Notes: generated from the sequence alone by a model not told the origin. A stretch of DNA of 64,000 nucleotides from Niabella sp. (GCA_017744795.1 JAGIAQ010000005.1:3969-67968), one strand, 5' to 3'; numbered from the stretch's first letter, positions 27,397 to 36,656 are shown. Made by a program: numbers and translations.

Positions 27397-27652
27397 TCTA
27401 TACCGGGGATATAAGAAACCTTTGATGTTCAAGCTTCTGGGTGGGGGGCACCACCTGCGCAGGCTGGCCGGTTTTGAAAAAAGCTTAAACAGTTTGGGGT
27501 TTTGCTTCGCGCGTTTAGGTAAAAGCTAAGCGGGTAAAGGTAAAGGGTACGGGGGGCTAGCTAAAGGGTGGGTGTGCCTGCCTAAGAGGTGCCCTGCCGG
27601 GAGCGTTTGGTGGGTTAGTGTGGGTGGGGGTAGTCTCGTGCAAGTCCTGCTG

Positions 27653-27694
27653 GTCCCACAAGTCCCACTAGCATGTGTGACAAGGGCGACCTGT
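27653..27694 (+). repeat. Left direct repeat flanking the dinD pair
   Basis: GTCCCACAAGTCCCACTA, 7 variable bases, then TGACAAGGGCGACCTGT. A matching copy lies at 29677-29719 on the other side of the two dinD genes, and a related inverted sequence at about 59329-59385. The 27397-27845 gap holds no supported gene; the ORF at 27572-27766 crosses this repeat. Confidence 0.7.
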
Positions 27695-27818
27695 AGGACG
27701 ATGAATTGGTGTTTAAAGGATAAGATTCCTCTTTCGCCTTGCGGCGGAAATCGGAATGACGATTGAAATGGGATTGGTTTTTATAAGGTGGACGCCTCCT
27801 GTATTCGTTAAACTTTAT

Positions 27819-27845
27819 TTTTAACTTTACCTAAAATGTATAACC
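27819..27845 (+). promoter_or_regulatory. dinD leader, copy 1
   Basis: TTTTAACTTTACCTAAAATG... : 27 bp directly before the ATG are identical to those before the second dinD (28749-28775), and identity continues 11 bp into the coding region. TAACTTTA is one mismatch from the TAnnTTTG -7 element. The flanking DNA differs, so the block is either conserved by function or a recent conversion. Confidence 0.6.
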
Positions 27846-28700
27846 ATGAAAAAAGACAAAACACAACAAGCATTATCAGTGTTTGAACAAATTAAGCACA
27901 CGGATGAAAACGGCAATGAATTTTGGATGGCGAGGCAGCTTGCCAAAACACTTGATTATACTGATTTTAGAAATTTTTCCGGCGTAATTGAAAAGGCCTG
28001 GGAGGCCTGTAAAAACAGCGGGCATAACCCTTTAGAACACATCGTTGAAACCAACGAGGTGTTAATTGCCGGGCAGGGAGCAAAACAAACTTACTCAAGC
28101 TATAAACTATCCCGTTATGCCTGTTATTTAATTGTACAAAATGCAGATCCGTCCAAAGAAGTAGTGGCACTTGGCCAAAGTTATTTTGCCGTACAAACAA
28201 GATTGCAGGAAATAACGCAGATGGAAGCCTATAACCGCCTTAGCACCGAAGATGAAAAAAGGCTTTTTCTGCGTAATGAAATGACTAAGCACAATATCCA
28301 TTTAGCTGCTGCCGCCAAAAATGCCGGAGTAATAACTTCTCTTGACTATGCCATTTTCCAAAATCATGGTTATATGGGTTTGTACGGGGGGCTTGATGCT
28401 AAAGGCATACATAAGAGAAAAGGGCTTGCGAAAAGCCAGCAAATACTTGACCATATGGGAAGTACCGAACTGGCTGCCAATTTGTTTCGTGCCACGCAAA
28501 CAGAAGAAAAGTTGCGAAAGGAAAACATTCAAGGTAAGCCAAAGGCCAACCAAACTCATTTAGAGGTAGGCAAAAAAGTACGCCAAACTATTAAAGAACT
28601 TGGAGGAACCATGCCTGAAAACCTGCCTACGGCCAGCAGCATTAAAAAACTGGAAACAGCGGCTAAACCAAAACAATTAAAACCCAAGCGGAAAAACTAG
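27846..28700 (+). CDS. dinD: DNA damage-inducible protein DinD-like, copy 1
   Basis: 284 residues with the DinD/BRO-N-type start 'VFEQIKHTDENGNEFWMARQLAKTLDYTDFRNF'-like region (FWxARxLxxxLxYxxxxNF), 'SYKLSRYACYLIVQNADPSK' and 'LGQSYFAVQTRLQEI', ending in a KilA-C/DinD tail. In E. coli DinD is SOS-induced and inhibits RecA strand exchange. Here the role is inferred from homology; no LexA-like box is recognised. It is one of two tandem paralogues, separated by 75 bp, each preceded by the same 27-bp leader. The basic tail ('KPKQLKPKRKN') suggests nucleic-acid contact. Confidence 0.9.
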   Translation: MKKDKTQQALSVFEQIKHTDENGNEFWMARQLAKTLDYTDFRNFSGVIEKAWEACKNSGHNPLEHIVETNEVLIAGQGAKQTYSSYKLSRYACYLIVQNADPSKEVVALGQSYFAVQTRLQEITQMEAYNRLSTEDEKRLFLRNEMTKHNIHLAAAAKNAGVITSLDYAIFQNHGYMGLYGGLDAKGIHKRKGLAKSQQILDHMGSTELAANLFRATQTEEKLRKENIQGKPKANQTHLEVGKKVRQTIKELGGTMPENLPTASSIKKLETAAKPKQLKPKRKN

Positions 28701-28748
28701 TTTGAATTGCACCCACTGCTCTTCACAGCCGCCGGCCATCAATAATTA

Positions 28749-28775
28749 TTTTAACTTTACCTAAAATGTATAACC
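28749..28775 (+). promoter_or_regulatory. dinD leader, copy 2
   Basis: Identical over 27 bp to 27819-27845, up to the start codon of the second dinD gene, and identical through the first 11 coding bases (ATGAAAAAAGA). This suggests each copy has its own promoter. Confidence 0.6.
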
Positions 28776-29618
28776 ATGAAAAAAGAATTGATCACCGAAT
28801 TATTACAAAAATTTGAAGCTGCCTGTTATGAAATAAAGGGCGTGGAATGCTGGAGCGCCCGGGAGCTGCAACCCATTTTGGGCTATAGCCGCTGGGAAAA
28901 CTTTTCTAATGCGCTGGATAAAGCACGTAAATCCTGCGAAGCCGCCGGGGAAACGGTGACGGACCATTTTCGTGATGTCACGAAAATGGTCATATTGGGA
29001 AGTGGATCTCAACGCGAAGTTCAGGATATTGCCCTTACACGTTACGCCTGCTACCTGGTAGCGCAGAACGGCGATCCGGCCAAACCGGCCATTGCTTTTG
29101 CACAAACTTATTTTGCGGTGCAAACCCGCAAGCAGGAAATTATTGAACAGCGCCTGCTGGAAGTAGCAAGGGTATCGGCCCGGGAAAAACTGACAAAATC
29201 GGAGAAAAAGCTGTCGGGCATTATTTACGAACGCGGGGTGGATGAGCAAAGTTTTGCGCTGATTCGCTCCAAGGGAGACCGGGCATTGTTTGGCGGCTTT
29301 AGCACGGCGGATATGAAAAAGAAACTGAGCGTGCCTGCTAATAGAGCCCTGGCAGATTTTTTGCCTACGCTTACCATAAAGGCCAAGGATTTTGCTACGG
29401 AGCTAACCAGTCATAACGTAGTGGAAAAAGACCTGAAAGGCAGCCAGCAAATATCAAAAGAACATGTAGACAATAATAAAGCGGTAAGGGATATGCTTAA
29501 TGAGCGGGGCGTACAACCGGAAACATTGCCCCCGGCGGAAGACATAGCCAAACTGAAACGAAAGCTGGATGGCGATGCAAAAAAGATATTGAAGGATACC
29601 CGGAAAAAAAACATTTAG
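28776..29618 (+). CDS. dinD: DNA damage-inducible protein DinD-like, copy 2
   Basis: 280 residues. The N-terminal module 'ECWSARELQPILGYSRWENF', then 'ALTRYACYLVAQNGDPAK' and 'IAFAQTYFAVQTRKQEI', and the C-terminal 'SKEHVDNNKAVRDMLNERGVQPE' are all DinD-like; this copy is closer to the E. coli protein than copy 1 in the last motif. The two paralogues differ substantially along the protein while their leaders are identical, so this is an old duplication or two separately acquired genes. Its stop codon lies in a sequence (ATTTAGGAATCAAT) repeated at ~26650. Confidence 0.92.
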   Translation: MKKELITELLQKFEAACYEIKGVECWSARELQPILGYSRWENFSNALDKARKSCEAAGETVTDHFRDVTKMVILGSGSQREVQDIALTRYACYLVAQNGDPAKPAIAFAQTYFAVQTRKQEIIEQRLLEVARVSAREKLTKSEKKLSGIIYERGVDEQSFALIRSKGDRALFGGFSTADMKKKLSVPANRALADFLPTLTIKAKDFATELTSHNVVEKDLKGSQQISKEHVDNNKAVRDMLNERGVQPETLPPAEDIAKLKRKLDGDAKKILKDTRKKNI

Positions 29619-30139
29619 GAATCAATTTATATTTTTCTTGTGTTGGAGTAGCGGTGGCTTTTTGCCCGTCCCGCTAGTCCCACAAGTCCCACTAATTATA
29701 TGCGACAAGGGCGACCTGTGCGACAGGCAGCTTATTTTGGGCTATGGATGCCGAAAAGCTGTTGTTTAATTATTAACACTTCTGAGCCGGTTCTTGCAAT
29801 TGGTTTACACAGGATAACGCACATACATCCTGCGAAGCCATAGGGAACGCGACCGCAGACCATTCTGTTGATCTCAACGAGATGGTTACACGGGAGAAAT
29901 TGTGAAGGACGGGGCTGACCAAAAAGCAGGGAGTTAACAATTAGCCGGAAATCCGAAAAGACGGGAAGGTGCTGTTTTTCAATATCTTAAGACTTGCCGC
30001 TTCACCGCCTTACCGGCCCACAAAATACTTTTTAGTCACCCCCGTCATATCCGGAAGCCGTTCGCGTCTTGTAGTTCAGACCTTCATAAACAATGCAACC
30101 CTGCTGCTTTCCTTACCCTAAAAGTTTAATTTTGCTGCC
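29619..30139. repeat. Non-coding repeat region with the right direct repeat of the dinD pair
   Basis: 29677-29719 repeats the left copy at 27653 (GTCCCACAAGTCCCACTA ... GACAAGGGCGACCTGT). A second repeat at about 29930-30020 ('GCCGGAAATCCGAAAAGACGGG' like, ending CACCGCCTTACCGGCC) resembles 54768-54860. No gene is supported. Confidence 0.55.
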
Positions 30140-30490
30140 ATGAACAAACAACGGGAATGGCACTTGATTGCCCTGCACCCCAATGAATTGAACTTTAACG
30201 AAGAAGGCCTGGCTGAAATAAAAGTAGCGGGCAAGCAACTGTGTATTGCACGGGTGAAGGAACGGCTTTTTGCCTGTGCTGCCAAATGCCCCCACGCCGC
30301 CCACCCGCTGGTAAACGGCTATGTAAACGTGCAGGGGGATATTGTTTGCGCACTGCACCGCTATAAATTCAATTTAGAAACGGGCAGAAACACAACGGGC
30401 GAAGGCTATCCACTGAAAACCTACCCTGTGGAAGAACGGGAAGATGGGTGGTATGTGGGTATTGAAAAAGGATCCTGGTTTGGGTTTTAG
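30140..30490 (+). CDS. Rieske [2Fe-2S] ferredoxin-like protein
   Basis: A 116-residue single-domain Rieske protein. The cluster ligands are Cys50 and His52 in 'AAKCPHAAHPL' and Cys70 and His73 in 'DIVCALHRYKF', giving the CxH-x17-CxxH pattern. There is no signal or membrane anchor, so it resembles the soluble ferredoxin component of aromatic-ring dioxygenases or the NirD-like small proteins. No oxygenase or reductase gene is beside it, so its electron partner is unknown. Confidence 0.92.
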   Translation: MNKQREWHLIALHPNELNFNEEGLAEIKVAGKQLCIARVKERLFACAAKCPHAAHPLVNGYVNVQGDIVCALHRYKFNLETGRNTTGEGYPLKTYPVEEREDGWYVGIEKGSWFGF

Positions 30491-30567
30491 GATTCAGGGA
30501 GGCCCGCAAATGGCGCACATGAACTTGATGATCAAAGGGCTGGCGGAAGCAATCTTATTTCCATAAT

Positions 30568-30747
30568 ACCGTCGTCCCGAACGAAGCGAAGCGGAGAGAG
30601 GGATCTCGTTCTCATAGCAGTTAAGTAAGTTACAGGATGTTTTTAAGCTCGAGATCTCTCCTCGTCGGGCGGGGCCCTCCTCGTCGAGATGACGCGTTCT
30701 TATTGGAGAATTGCCTGGGCAAAACCCTCCTTATCGGGATGACGCCT
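30568..30747 (-). repeat. Right copy of the large inverted repeat
   Basis: Reverse-complementing this segment gives a sequence nearly colinear with 23031-23205, including 'CGTCATCTCGACGAGGAGGG', 'GACGAGGAGAGATCTC' and 'GAGAACGAGAT'. The two copies face each other across ~7.4 kb containing the HTH gene, the orphan pair, the dinD genes and the Rieske gene. It is probably a dispersed intergenic element. Confidence 0.75.
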
Positions 30748-30814
30748 TAAAAATATAGTAACCGGGAAACAAGCTACCTCCGCCTGATCCGTTTACAAAA
30801 CAAGCCGACAAGAA

Positions 30815-31291
30815 CTATACTCTTTTATGAACATAGTAATGGTGTATACCCCGGCAGGTAAAAAATATTCCGGTCAACCCTAATAAGGATCTTACAGGGT
30901 TTACAACCTGCCATTGTAGGAGGGCACTCCTCATTTCCGCTGCAGTTGCCTTGCTTGTTAATGAAAAAATAAGTACATCCCGCGGAATGAAATAATATAA
31001 AGTCAGCAAAAAGATACAGGCGTAAAGAACGAAGGAAAGTGAAAAATAAAGACGCAGCCGCCGGTCTTTCCAGAATAGTATAATTAATGAAAGTACCAGC
31101 AACTGGTTTATGGGCGCAACCAAACTGAAAAAAGTTCTCGGGTCAAGATGACTATAATAAATCCTTGCCGTTTCAACGGACCGGGGAATATCGGCACTCC
31201 AGATGCGGGCATCTATCAGTGTATAGTAGACCGTAACCATCATCAGGCCGGAGGCGGTGATAACGGATAAATAAAGAATTATTTTTTTCAT
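30815..31291 (-). CDS. Four-helix membrane protein, DUF1772-like
   Basis: A 158-residue integral membrane protein with hydrophobic stretches near residues 4-24 ('ILYLSVITASGLMMVTVYYTL'-like), 55-72 ('FFSLVAPINQLLVLSLIIL'), 80-98 and 130-147. The C-terminal 'WQVVNPVRSLLGL' matches the WxxxNxxR pattern that I associate with DUF1772/anthrone-oxygenase-like proteins. Function is unknown in most bacteria. It is an isolated leftward gene at the edge of the repeat-rich region. Confidence 0.7.
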   Translation of the reverse strand: MKKIILYLSVITASGLMMVTVYYTLIDARIWSADIPRSVETARIYYSHLDPRTFFSLVAPINQLLVLSLIILFWKDRRLRLYFSLSFVLYACIFLLTLYYFIPRDVLIFSLTSKATAAEMRSALLQWQVVNPVRSLLGLTGIFFTCRGIHHYYVHKRV

Positions 31292-31484
31292 GGCGGATCA
31301 GCTTTAAGTAAAAAAAGAAGTATTGCTCTTAGAAAGACGTTTATACCGCCGGAATACTTTAAGCTGGTCTGAATTTTAGGGCTTAATTTGGCCCGCAGGC
31401 TGCCTGGAAATACGCAGATGGCAATGTTTTAGTATTTTACTGTCTGTTTGGGTATTAAAAACAGGGTCAGCCAAAAAACTGATT

Positions 31485-32723
31485 ATGGATAAATATGCAG
31501 ATCGATATTATATGCGTATCAAAATGGTATTGCTTTGCTGGCTTCTTGGCACTCAGTACAGCAGCTTTGCACAACAGGATCTGCCGTTTCAATACGTGCG
31601 GATGGATTCGTCGAATAAATGGATCGCTGCCGCGTTTGATCAGCGTATTGTTGACAGTGTCCATATCGTTGGCTTAGGCGAGGCTACGCACGGAGCGCAG
31701 CAAACTTCTGCAATAAATGTAGCAGTTGTTAAATATTTGATCGGTAAAAGAGGATTCCGGCAGCTTTTATTCGAATATCCGAATGCCTCGCTCGCTGTTT
31801 TAAATTATTATCTGACGGAAGAAAAATTTAAGAACATTGATACACTTAATTTGCTGACAGCGGAAGCCAGAGCGGGTTCTGTAACTGACCGCTCTTTTTT
31901 TGAGCTGATGCAATGGTTAAAGCAATTTAATCTGACGCACCCGAAGGATATGGTTCAGTTAAAAGGTTTTGACATTTCCGGAGCAGGCAGATCATTTGTA
32001 AACTATTTTAGATCAAACTTTAACACCCTGCTTGACAGTATAACAAAATTAAATGTTGCCAGGTCGATGAGGGAAATGAGTAGCATAGACCACGCAGAGC
32101 AATTGATTATTGAATGGTTCTATAAAAATCAGGATACAGTGCAACGGCGGCTAAAAAAGTATTATCCGGATTTGCTATATAACGTGCGCAATGCAGCCTG
32201 GGCGCTGCAACACACCGAGCGGCAAAAGGTTAATTTTTATGGAGCCTCGGCATTCAGAGATAGCATTATGGCGGTTAATATTAATGAACTGGCTTCTTCA
32301 ACTAAAACGATTGTCTGGACACATAACTTACATGTTACTACAGCGGACAATGTTGTGTCCATGGGAAATTATTTAAAAAAATTACGTTCTGACTCTTATA
32401 CAATAATTACCGATTTTACTAGATCGGGAAAGGTTTATGTTGCTACAAAAAGCAATGAGCTTGCGGTTAAAAGCGTAGTTCCCTCAAAAGAAACAGCCTC
32501 TTATAAATTGGCTGATAAATACAAATTGCCGGCAGGAGTAGTGTTTTACAATGATCTTATACCTGTGAAAAAAATTGGGGTTTTGTTTAATTCCATTGAC
32601 AAGTTTGGAAATAATATAATACTTGGGAAAGGACATGGGTTTGATGCAATGATCCTATTGGATTTATTAACCGCTGCAGAGCCGTTTTTACTAGACATTC
32701 AAGGACCGGTTACGGAAAAATAA
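31485..32723 (+). CDS. Secreted erythromycin-esterase-family protein
   Basis: The family motif 'IVGLGEATHGAQQTS' near residue 60, 'FRQLLFEYPNAS' and 'IVWTHNLHVT' around residue 275 contain the conserved Glu and His residues of erythromycin esterase-like hydrolases. A signal peptide is present ('MVLLCWLLGTQYSSFAQQ'), unlike the cytosolic Ere resistance enzymes, so macrolide resistance should not be assumed. The ATG at 31512 would give a cleaner leader than 31485. Followed by a bidirectional terminator shared with pgl. Confidence 0.88.
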   Translation: MDKYADRYYMRIKMVLLCWLLGTQYSSFAQQDLPFQYVRMDSSNKWIAAAFDQRIVDSVHIVGLGEATHGAQQTSAINVAVVKYLIGKRGFRQLLFEYPNASLAVLNYYLTEEKFKNIDTLNLLTAEARAGSVTDRSFFELMQWLKQFNLTHPKDMVQLKGFDISGAGRSFVNYFRSNFNTLLDSITKLNVARSMREMSSIDHAEQLIIEWFYKNQDTVQRRLKKYYPDLLYNVRNAAWALQHTERQKVNFYGASAFRDSIMAVNINELASSTKTIVWTHNLHVTTADNVVSMGNYLKKLRSDSYTIITDFTRSGKVYVATKSNELAVKSVVPSKETASYKLADKYKLPAGVVFYNDLIPVKKIGVLFNSIDKFGNNIILGKGHGFDAMILLDLLTAAEPFLLDIQGPVTEK

Positions 32724-32763
32724 AAAGGGAATAGAGGTTTCAATACGCTCTACTCCCTCTTTT
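32722..32763. terminator. Bidirectional terminator between the esterase-like gene and pgl
   Basis: AAAAAGGGAATAGAG pairs with CTCTACTCCCTCTTTT around an 11-nt loop with minor mismatches. A-rich on one side and T-rich on the other, it fits termination of both converging genes. Confidence 0.75.
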
Positions 32764-32777
32764 AAAAAGTTCTTACC

Positions 32778-33500
32778 TTACTCCCCCGTAACCGCCGCTG
32801 CATCCAGCATCCAGATCGTTTGCCCTTTTGCTGGATTTACGCCCTGCACCGGAAACAGGTGTTTGGCATTTTTGACAAATATCTTTTTAAGTACGGGGTA
32901 TTTATTGGCATCGCCTACAAGCAGCATCACTTGTTTGCTTTTATTGATAAGCGGGTAGGTAAAGCTGATCCGCCAGGTCTGTTTGCTTTCGACCCAAACC
33001 TCTTTTACCAGCCGTTTTTGTTCGTTCAAAAGGGTAGTGCCGGGGAATAAGGATGCGGTATGGCCATCATCGCCCATGCCCAAAAGCGTCAGATCAAATG
33101 ATGCATTCCTGCCCAGCACGGTTTTTACACTGGCTTCGTATGCCGCTGCGCAGGCAGCAGGCTCCCCTTTGGTAGGGGTAATAAAAATATTTTTCTTCGG
33201 AATTTTTACATGATCCAGCAGTGCTATCTTGCTCGTTTTATAATTACTTTCATCACTGGTATGCGGCACAAAACGTTCGTCGCTCCAGAAAATAAACACT
33301 TTTTTCCAATCGATATTGCTGCTGAACTCCGGCTGCGCCAACAGTTCAAACAGGCGCTTGGGCGTGCTGCCGCCGGAGAAGGCAACGGTAAAGCGATCGT
33401 TAGCCGCAATGCTTTTTGCACAGGCATCTACAAAATAATAAGCCGCTGCCAGGCTCAATGCTTCTTTATCTTTCCAAATTAATTTTACGGGATTACTCAT
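32778..33500 (-). CDS. pgl: 6-Phosphogluconolactonase
   Basis: Hydrolyses 6-phosphogluconolactone, the second step of the oxidative pentose phosphate pathway. Family motifs: '[16 protein letters not shown]', '[16 protein letters not shown]' and '[17 protein letters not shown]'. The ORF extends to 33530, but the ATG at 33500 overlaps the zwf stop as ATGA and begins the family-like sequence '[13 protein letters not shown]', so I chose it. 240 residues is the usual size. Translationally coupled to zwf. Confidence 0.95.
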   Translation of the reverse strand: MSNPVKLIWKDKEALSLAAAYYFVDACAKSIAANDRFTVAFSGGSTPKRLFELLAQPEFSSNIDWKKVFIFWSDERFVPHTSDESNYKTSKIALLDHVKIPKKNIFITPTKGEPAACAAAYEASVKTVLGRNASFDLTLLGMGDDGHTASLFPGTTLLNEQKRLVKEVWVESKQTWRISFTYPLINKSKQVMLLVGDANKYPVLKKIFVKNAKHLFPVQGVNPAKGQTIWMLDAAAVTGE

Positions 33501-35035
33501 GATTTTATATTTTTTCTGCGTTCTGTACAAGGAGTGCGGTCCTGCTGGCCGGGTGTCGGCAGTTCCACCCAGTTAAAACCATCTTTTTTTATCAGTTGCG
33601 CTGCTTTTTTGGGGCCGCAGCTTCCGGCGGTATATTTCTCCAAACCTTTTTTCCCATCTTTCGCCCATTGGTTCAAAATAGGCATTACAAGGGTCCAGGC
33701 GGTTTCTACCTGGTCGGCGCGCATAAACTGTGCAGCATCGCCTTCCAACGCGTCTAACAAAAGCGTTTCGTATGCTTCCGGTGGCTGTTCGGCAAAGGAT
33801 TCTTTATAAGTAAAATCCATTTCCACCGGCTTTAGTTTCATATAGGGACCGGGTACTTTTCCTTCAAACAATAATAAAATTTCCTGCTCCGGCTGAATAC
33901 TGATGAGCAGCTGGTTGGAGGTTACATCATCTTTAAAAATTTTATGCGGCGAATCTTTAAAGCTGACTACAATAAGCGAGGATTGTTTGTTCAGGCATTT
34001 ACCGGTTTGTAAATAAAAGGGAACACCCTTCCAGCGCGGATTATCGATAAAGAACCGCGCTGCCACATAGGTTTCAGTGGTCGAGTTTCTGGCGATATTA
34101 TCTTCCTCCAGGTACCCCCGCTGCGGCTGGCCATTTATTTCCCCGGCGGTATACTGCCCGCGCACCACGTCTTCGGCAATGGTTTTGGGTGTAAACGGGC
34201 GCACACTTTTTAAAACTTTCACCTTTTCATTGCGAATGTCTTCTGCACCCAACCCGATCGGGCTTTCCATAGCTACTACAGAAAGCAGCTGCAGCAAATG
34301 GTTCTGGATCATATCGCGCAGCGCGCCGGCTTTATCGTAATAGCCACCGCGGGCGCCCACGCTTACCTCTTCGGCTACGGTTATCTGTATATTTTCGATA
34401 AAGTGGTAATTCCACAGCGGTTCAAAAATATAATTGGCAAAACGAAAGGCCAGCAGGTTTTGTACCACTTCCTTACCCAGGTAATGATCAATGCGGCAGA
34501 TCTGTTTTTCTTTAAAATTACTTTCCAGCAATCTGTTCAAAGCCTTTGCTGAAGCGAGGTCTGAGCCAAAAGGTTTTTCTACAATGATGCGGTCTTTGTT
34601 GGCCTGGGGCGCCAGTTTGTATTTGGAAAGGGAAGTGGAAATAGTCTCGATAAACCGTGGCGCCACAGAATAATAAAACAGCCGGGTAGCCCGTGTGCCC
34701 CAATCTTTGTCGTTTTGACCTAAAATGGTTTTTAGCCGGGAATAGATATCGGCCTGGGTAAAATCACCCTGCACAAAATGCAGTTTTTTTATAAACTGCT
34801 TCCATTGTTTCGGATCGGCTTTTCCGCTTCTTGAAAAATTATTAATGCCCTCCAGCATATGTTTATAAAAAGCGGTCTCGGGAAGGTCCTGGTAATCTAC
34901 CGCATAAATAACAAATTGCTGCGGCATATACCCGTAAATAAAAAGATTGTAAAAGGCCGGGATCAACTTGCGCCAGGCCAGATCCCCCGAACCGCCAAAA
35001 ATGATAATATTGGCGGGCGTTTTTTTGAAATCCAT
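33497..35035 (-). CDS. zwf: Glucose-6-phosphate 1-dehydrogenase
   Basis: Oxidises glucose 6-phosphate with NADP to 6-phosphogluconolactone. The nucleotide-binding start '[21 protein letters not shown]' and the substrate-binding '[16 protein letters not shown]' with catalytic His are present, as are '[19 protein letters not shown]' features. 512 residues is normal. It overlaps pgl by 4 bp. gnd lies upstream on the same strand with a 200-bp repeat-containing gap, so the three probably act as one pathway unit, perhaps with a separate zwf promoter. Confidence 0.97.
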   Translation of the reverse strand: MDFKKTPANIIIFGGSGDLAWRKLIPAFYNLFIYGYMPQQFVIYAVDYQDLPETAFYKHMLEGINNFSRSGKADPKQWKQFIKKLHFVQGDFTQADIYSRLKTILGQNDKDWGTRATRLFYYSVAPRFIETISTSLSKYKLAPQANKDRIIVEKPFGSDLASAKALNRLLESNFKEKQICRIDHYLGKEVVQNLLAFRFANYIFEPLWNYHFIENIQITVAEEVSVGARGGYYDKAGALRDMIQNHLLQLLSVVAMESPIGLGAEDIRNEKVKVLKSVRPFTPKTIAEDVVRGQYTAGEINGQPQRGYLEEDNIARNSTTETYVAARFFIDNPRWKGVPFYLQTGKCLNKQSSLIVVSFKDSPHKIFKDDVTSNQLLISIQPEQEILLLFEGKVPGPYMKLKPVEMDFTYKESFAEQPPEAYETLLLDALEGDAAQFMRADQVETAWTLVMPILNQWAKDGKKGLEKYTAGSCGPKKAAQLIKKDGFNWVELPTPGQQDRTPCTERRKNIKS

Positions 35036-35089
35036 GCGGGTTGAAATTTATTAATGGTGAACTTCTTTAAACTTATTTTCAAACCACAT

Positions 35090-35218
35090 AGATTCATAGA
35101 ATTCATAGTATTCATAGTATTCAAGGCTGCATAGTCTCCCCGCCATGGCGGGGAACATAGCTACTGTGTTTTTATATTTCTTGCGATCTATCATATCCTA
35201 TGTGCCTATGTGGTTAAA
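35090..35218. repeat. gnd-zwf intergenic inverted repeat with inner palindrome
   Basis: Outer arms AACCACATAG (35092 on) and CTATGTGGTT (35207 on) are inverted copies. Between them are about four tandem 'ATTCATAG'-like units (35093-35125) and the perfect 16-bp palindrome CCCCGCCATGGCGGGG (35138-35153). It matches a common style of Bacteroidota intergenic repeat. Confidence 0.65.
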
Positions 35219-35237
35219 TGTTCAAACAACCTCGATA

Positions 35238-36656
35238 TTATTCCACATCAGAAGGTTTATAATCCCAATCGGTATGAAAGATCCCTTCCTTATCGATGCG
35301 ATGGTAGGTATGCGCTCCAAACAGATCGCGCTGCGCCTGTATCAGGTTCGCAGGCAACTGTGCCAGGGTATAGGCATCAAAATAATTTAAGGTGGAGGCA
35401 AAGGCTGCGGCCGGCATACCCGCATCCATGGCGGTTTTCAGGAACTGCACCACGGCGCCGCGCTTGCTTTTTAATTCGTCTACAAATTGTGATGAACCGA
35501 TGATGTTGGAAAGATCGGGTTGCTTTTCGTAAGCGGTGAACAGATCATTTAATAACGCAGAGCGGATGATACAGCCCCCTCGCCAGATCTTTACTACTGT
35601 TTTAATATCGGTTTCGTATTTGTAGGTTTCTGAGGCCTTTTTTAACAGCTCCAGCCCCTGGCCGTAAGCGATCATAAAGGCGAAAACAAGCGCGTCCCGG
35701 CAGGCGGTTTTTAATGCTTCAATGTCTACGCCGGTCTTTTTGTTCTGATGGTCATATTGTTTTGAATAGGCCACCCGTGCGTCTTTCATTGAAGAAAGAT
35801 ACCGCATGGAAACAGAAACATCGATGGTGGACAGTGGAACATTCAGTTCCAGCGCGCTTTGCGAGGTCCACAGGCCGGTACCCAGCTGCTCGGCTTTATC
35901 AAGGATCATATCAACCAGATCATTACCGGTTTCGGGGTCTTTCTTTTTAAAGATCACTGAAGTGATTTCGATAAGGAAGGACTGCAGCGGGCCTTTATCC
36001 CAGTCTGCAAACAGGTTGGCAAATTCTTCGTTGGTGACGCCTTCGTTCTTCAGCAAGCCATACACTTCACTGATCAGCTGCATAATGGCGTACTCAATAC
36101 CATTATGTACCATCTTTACGTAGTGCCCGGCTGCCGTGTGGCCCATAAAGGCCACGCAGGGCGCGCCCTCGGCCTTTGCGGCAACGGCTTCCAGGATATC
36201 TTTTACCAGGTTATAGCTTTCTATATTGCCGCCGGGCATCATGCTGGGGCCAAAGCGTGCGCCATCCTCACCGCCGGAAACGCCCATGCCAATAAAATGA
36301 ATACCGGAATCCTGCAGAGCGAGGTATCTTCTTTCGGTATCAATAAAATGGGAATTGCCGCCATCGATCAGAATATCACCTTTTTGCAATTGCGGTACCA
36401 GCTCATTGATCACTGCATCTACAATTTTACCTGCCGGCACCAGTAGCATGATGATCCTGGGTGTTTGCAGTTTTGCAATTAATTCCGCAGAAGAAGCGGC
36501 GGTGGTAACGGGTTTGCCTTTACCGGCGTCTTCCATGATTTGCCGTTGTTTTTCATCGCGATCGTAACCACATACTTCAAAACCATGATCAGCAACGTTT
36601 AATACCAGGTTTCTGCCCATAGTTCCAAGGCCGATCATTCCAAATCTTGCTGCCAT
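35238..36656 (-). CDS. gnd: 6-Phosphogluconate dehydrogenase, decarboxylating
   Basis: Converts 6-phosphogluconate to ribulose 5-phosphate with NADP. Motifs: 'GMIGLGTMGRNLVLNVADHGF' at the N terminus, 'GMGVSGGEDGARFGPSMMPGG', 'HNGIEYAIMQLI' and 'GTGLWTSQSALE'. The ORF extends to 36785, but those extra 43 residues are unlike the family; the ATG at 36656 gives 472 residues, the expected size. A -7-like TACCTTTA lies shortly upstream. It heads the gnd-zwf-pgl set. Confidence 0.96.
   Translation of the reverse strand: MAARFGMIGLGTMGRNLVLNVADHGFEVCGYDRDEKQRQIMEDAGKGKPVTTAASSAELIAKLQTPRIIMLLVPAGKIVDAVINELVPQLQKGDILIDGGNSHFIDTERRYLALQDSGIHFIGMGVSGGEDGARFGPSMMPGGNIESYNLVKDILEAVAAKAEGAPCVAFMGHTAAGHYVKMVHNGIEYAIMQLISEVYGLLKNEGVTNEEFANLFADWDKGPLQSFLIEITSVIFKKKDPETGNDLVDMILDKAEQLGTGLWTSQSALELNVPLSTIDVSVSMRYLSSMKDARVAYSKQYDHQNKKTGVDIEALKTACRDALVFAFMIAYGQGLELLKKASETYKYETDIKTVVKIWRGGCIIRSALLNDLFTAYEKQPDLSNIIGSSQFVDELKSKRGAVVQFLKTAMDAGMPAAAFASTLNYFDAYTLAQLPANLIQAQRDLFGAHTYHRIDKEGIFHTDWDYKPSDVE

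Noticed and set aside
27572-27766. 64-residue plus-strand ORF
   Set aside because: It lies across the direct repeat flanking the dinD genes and has no protein-like features.
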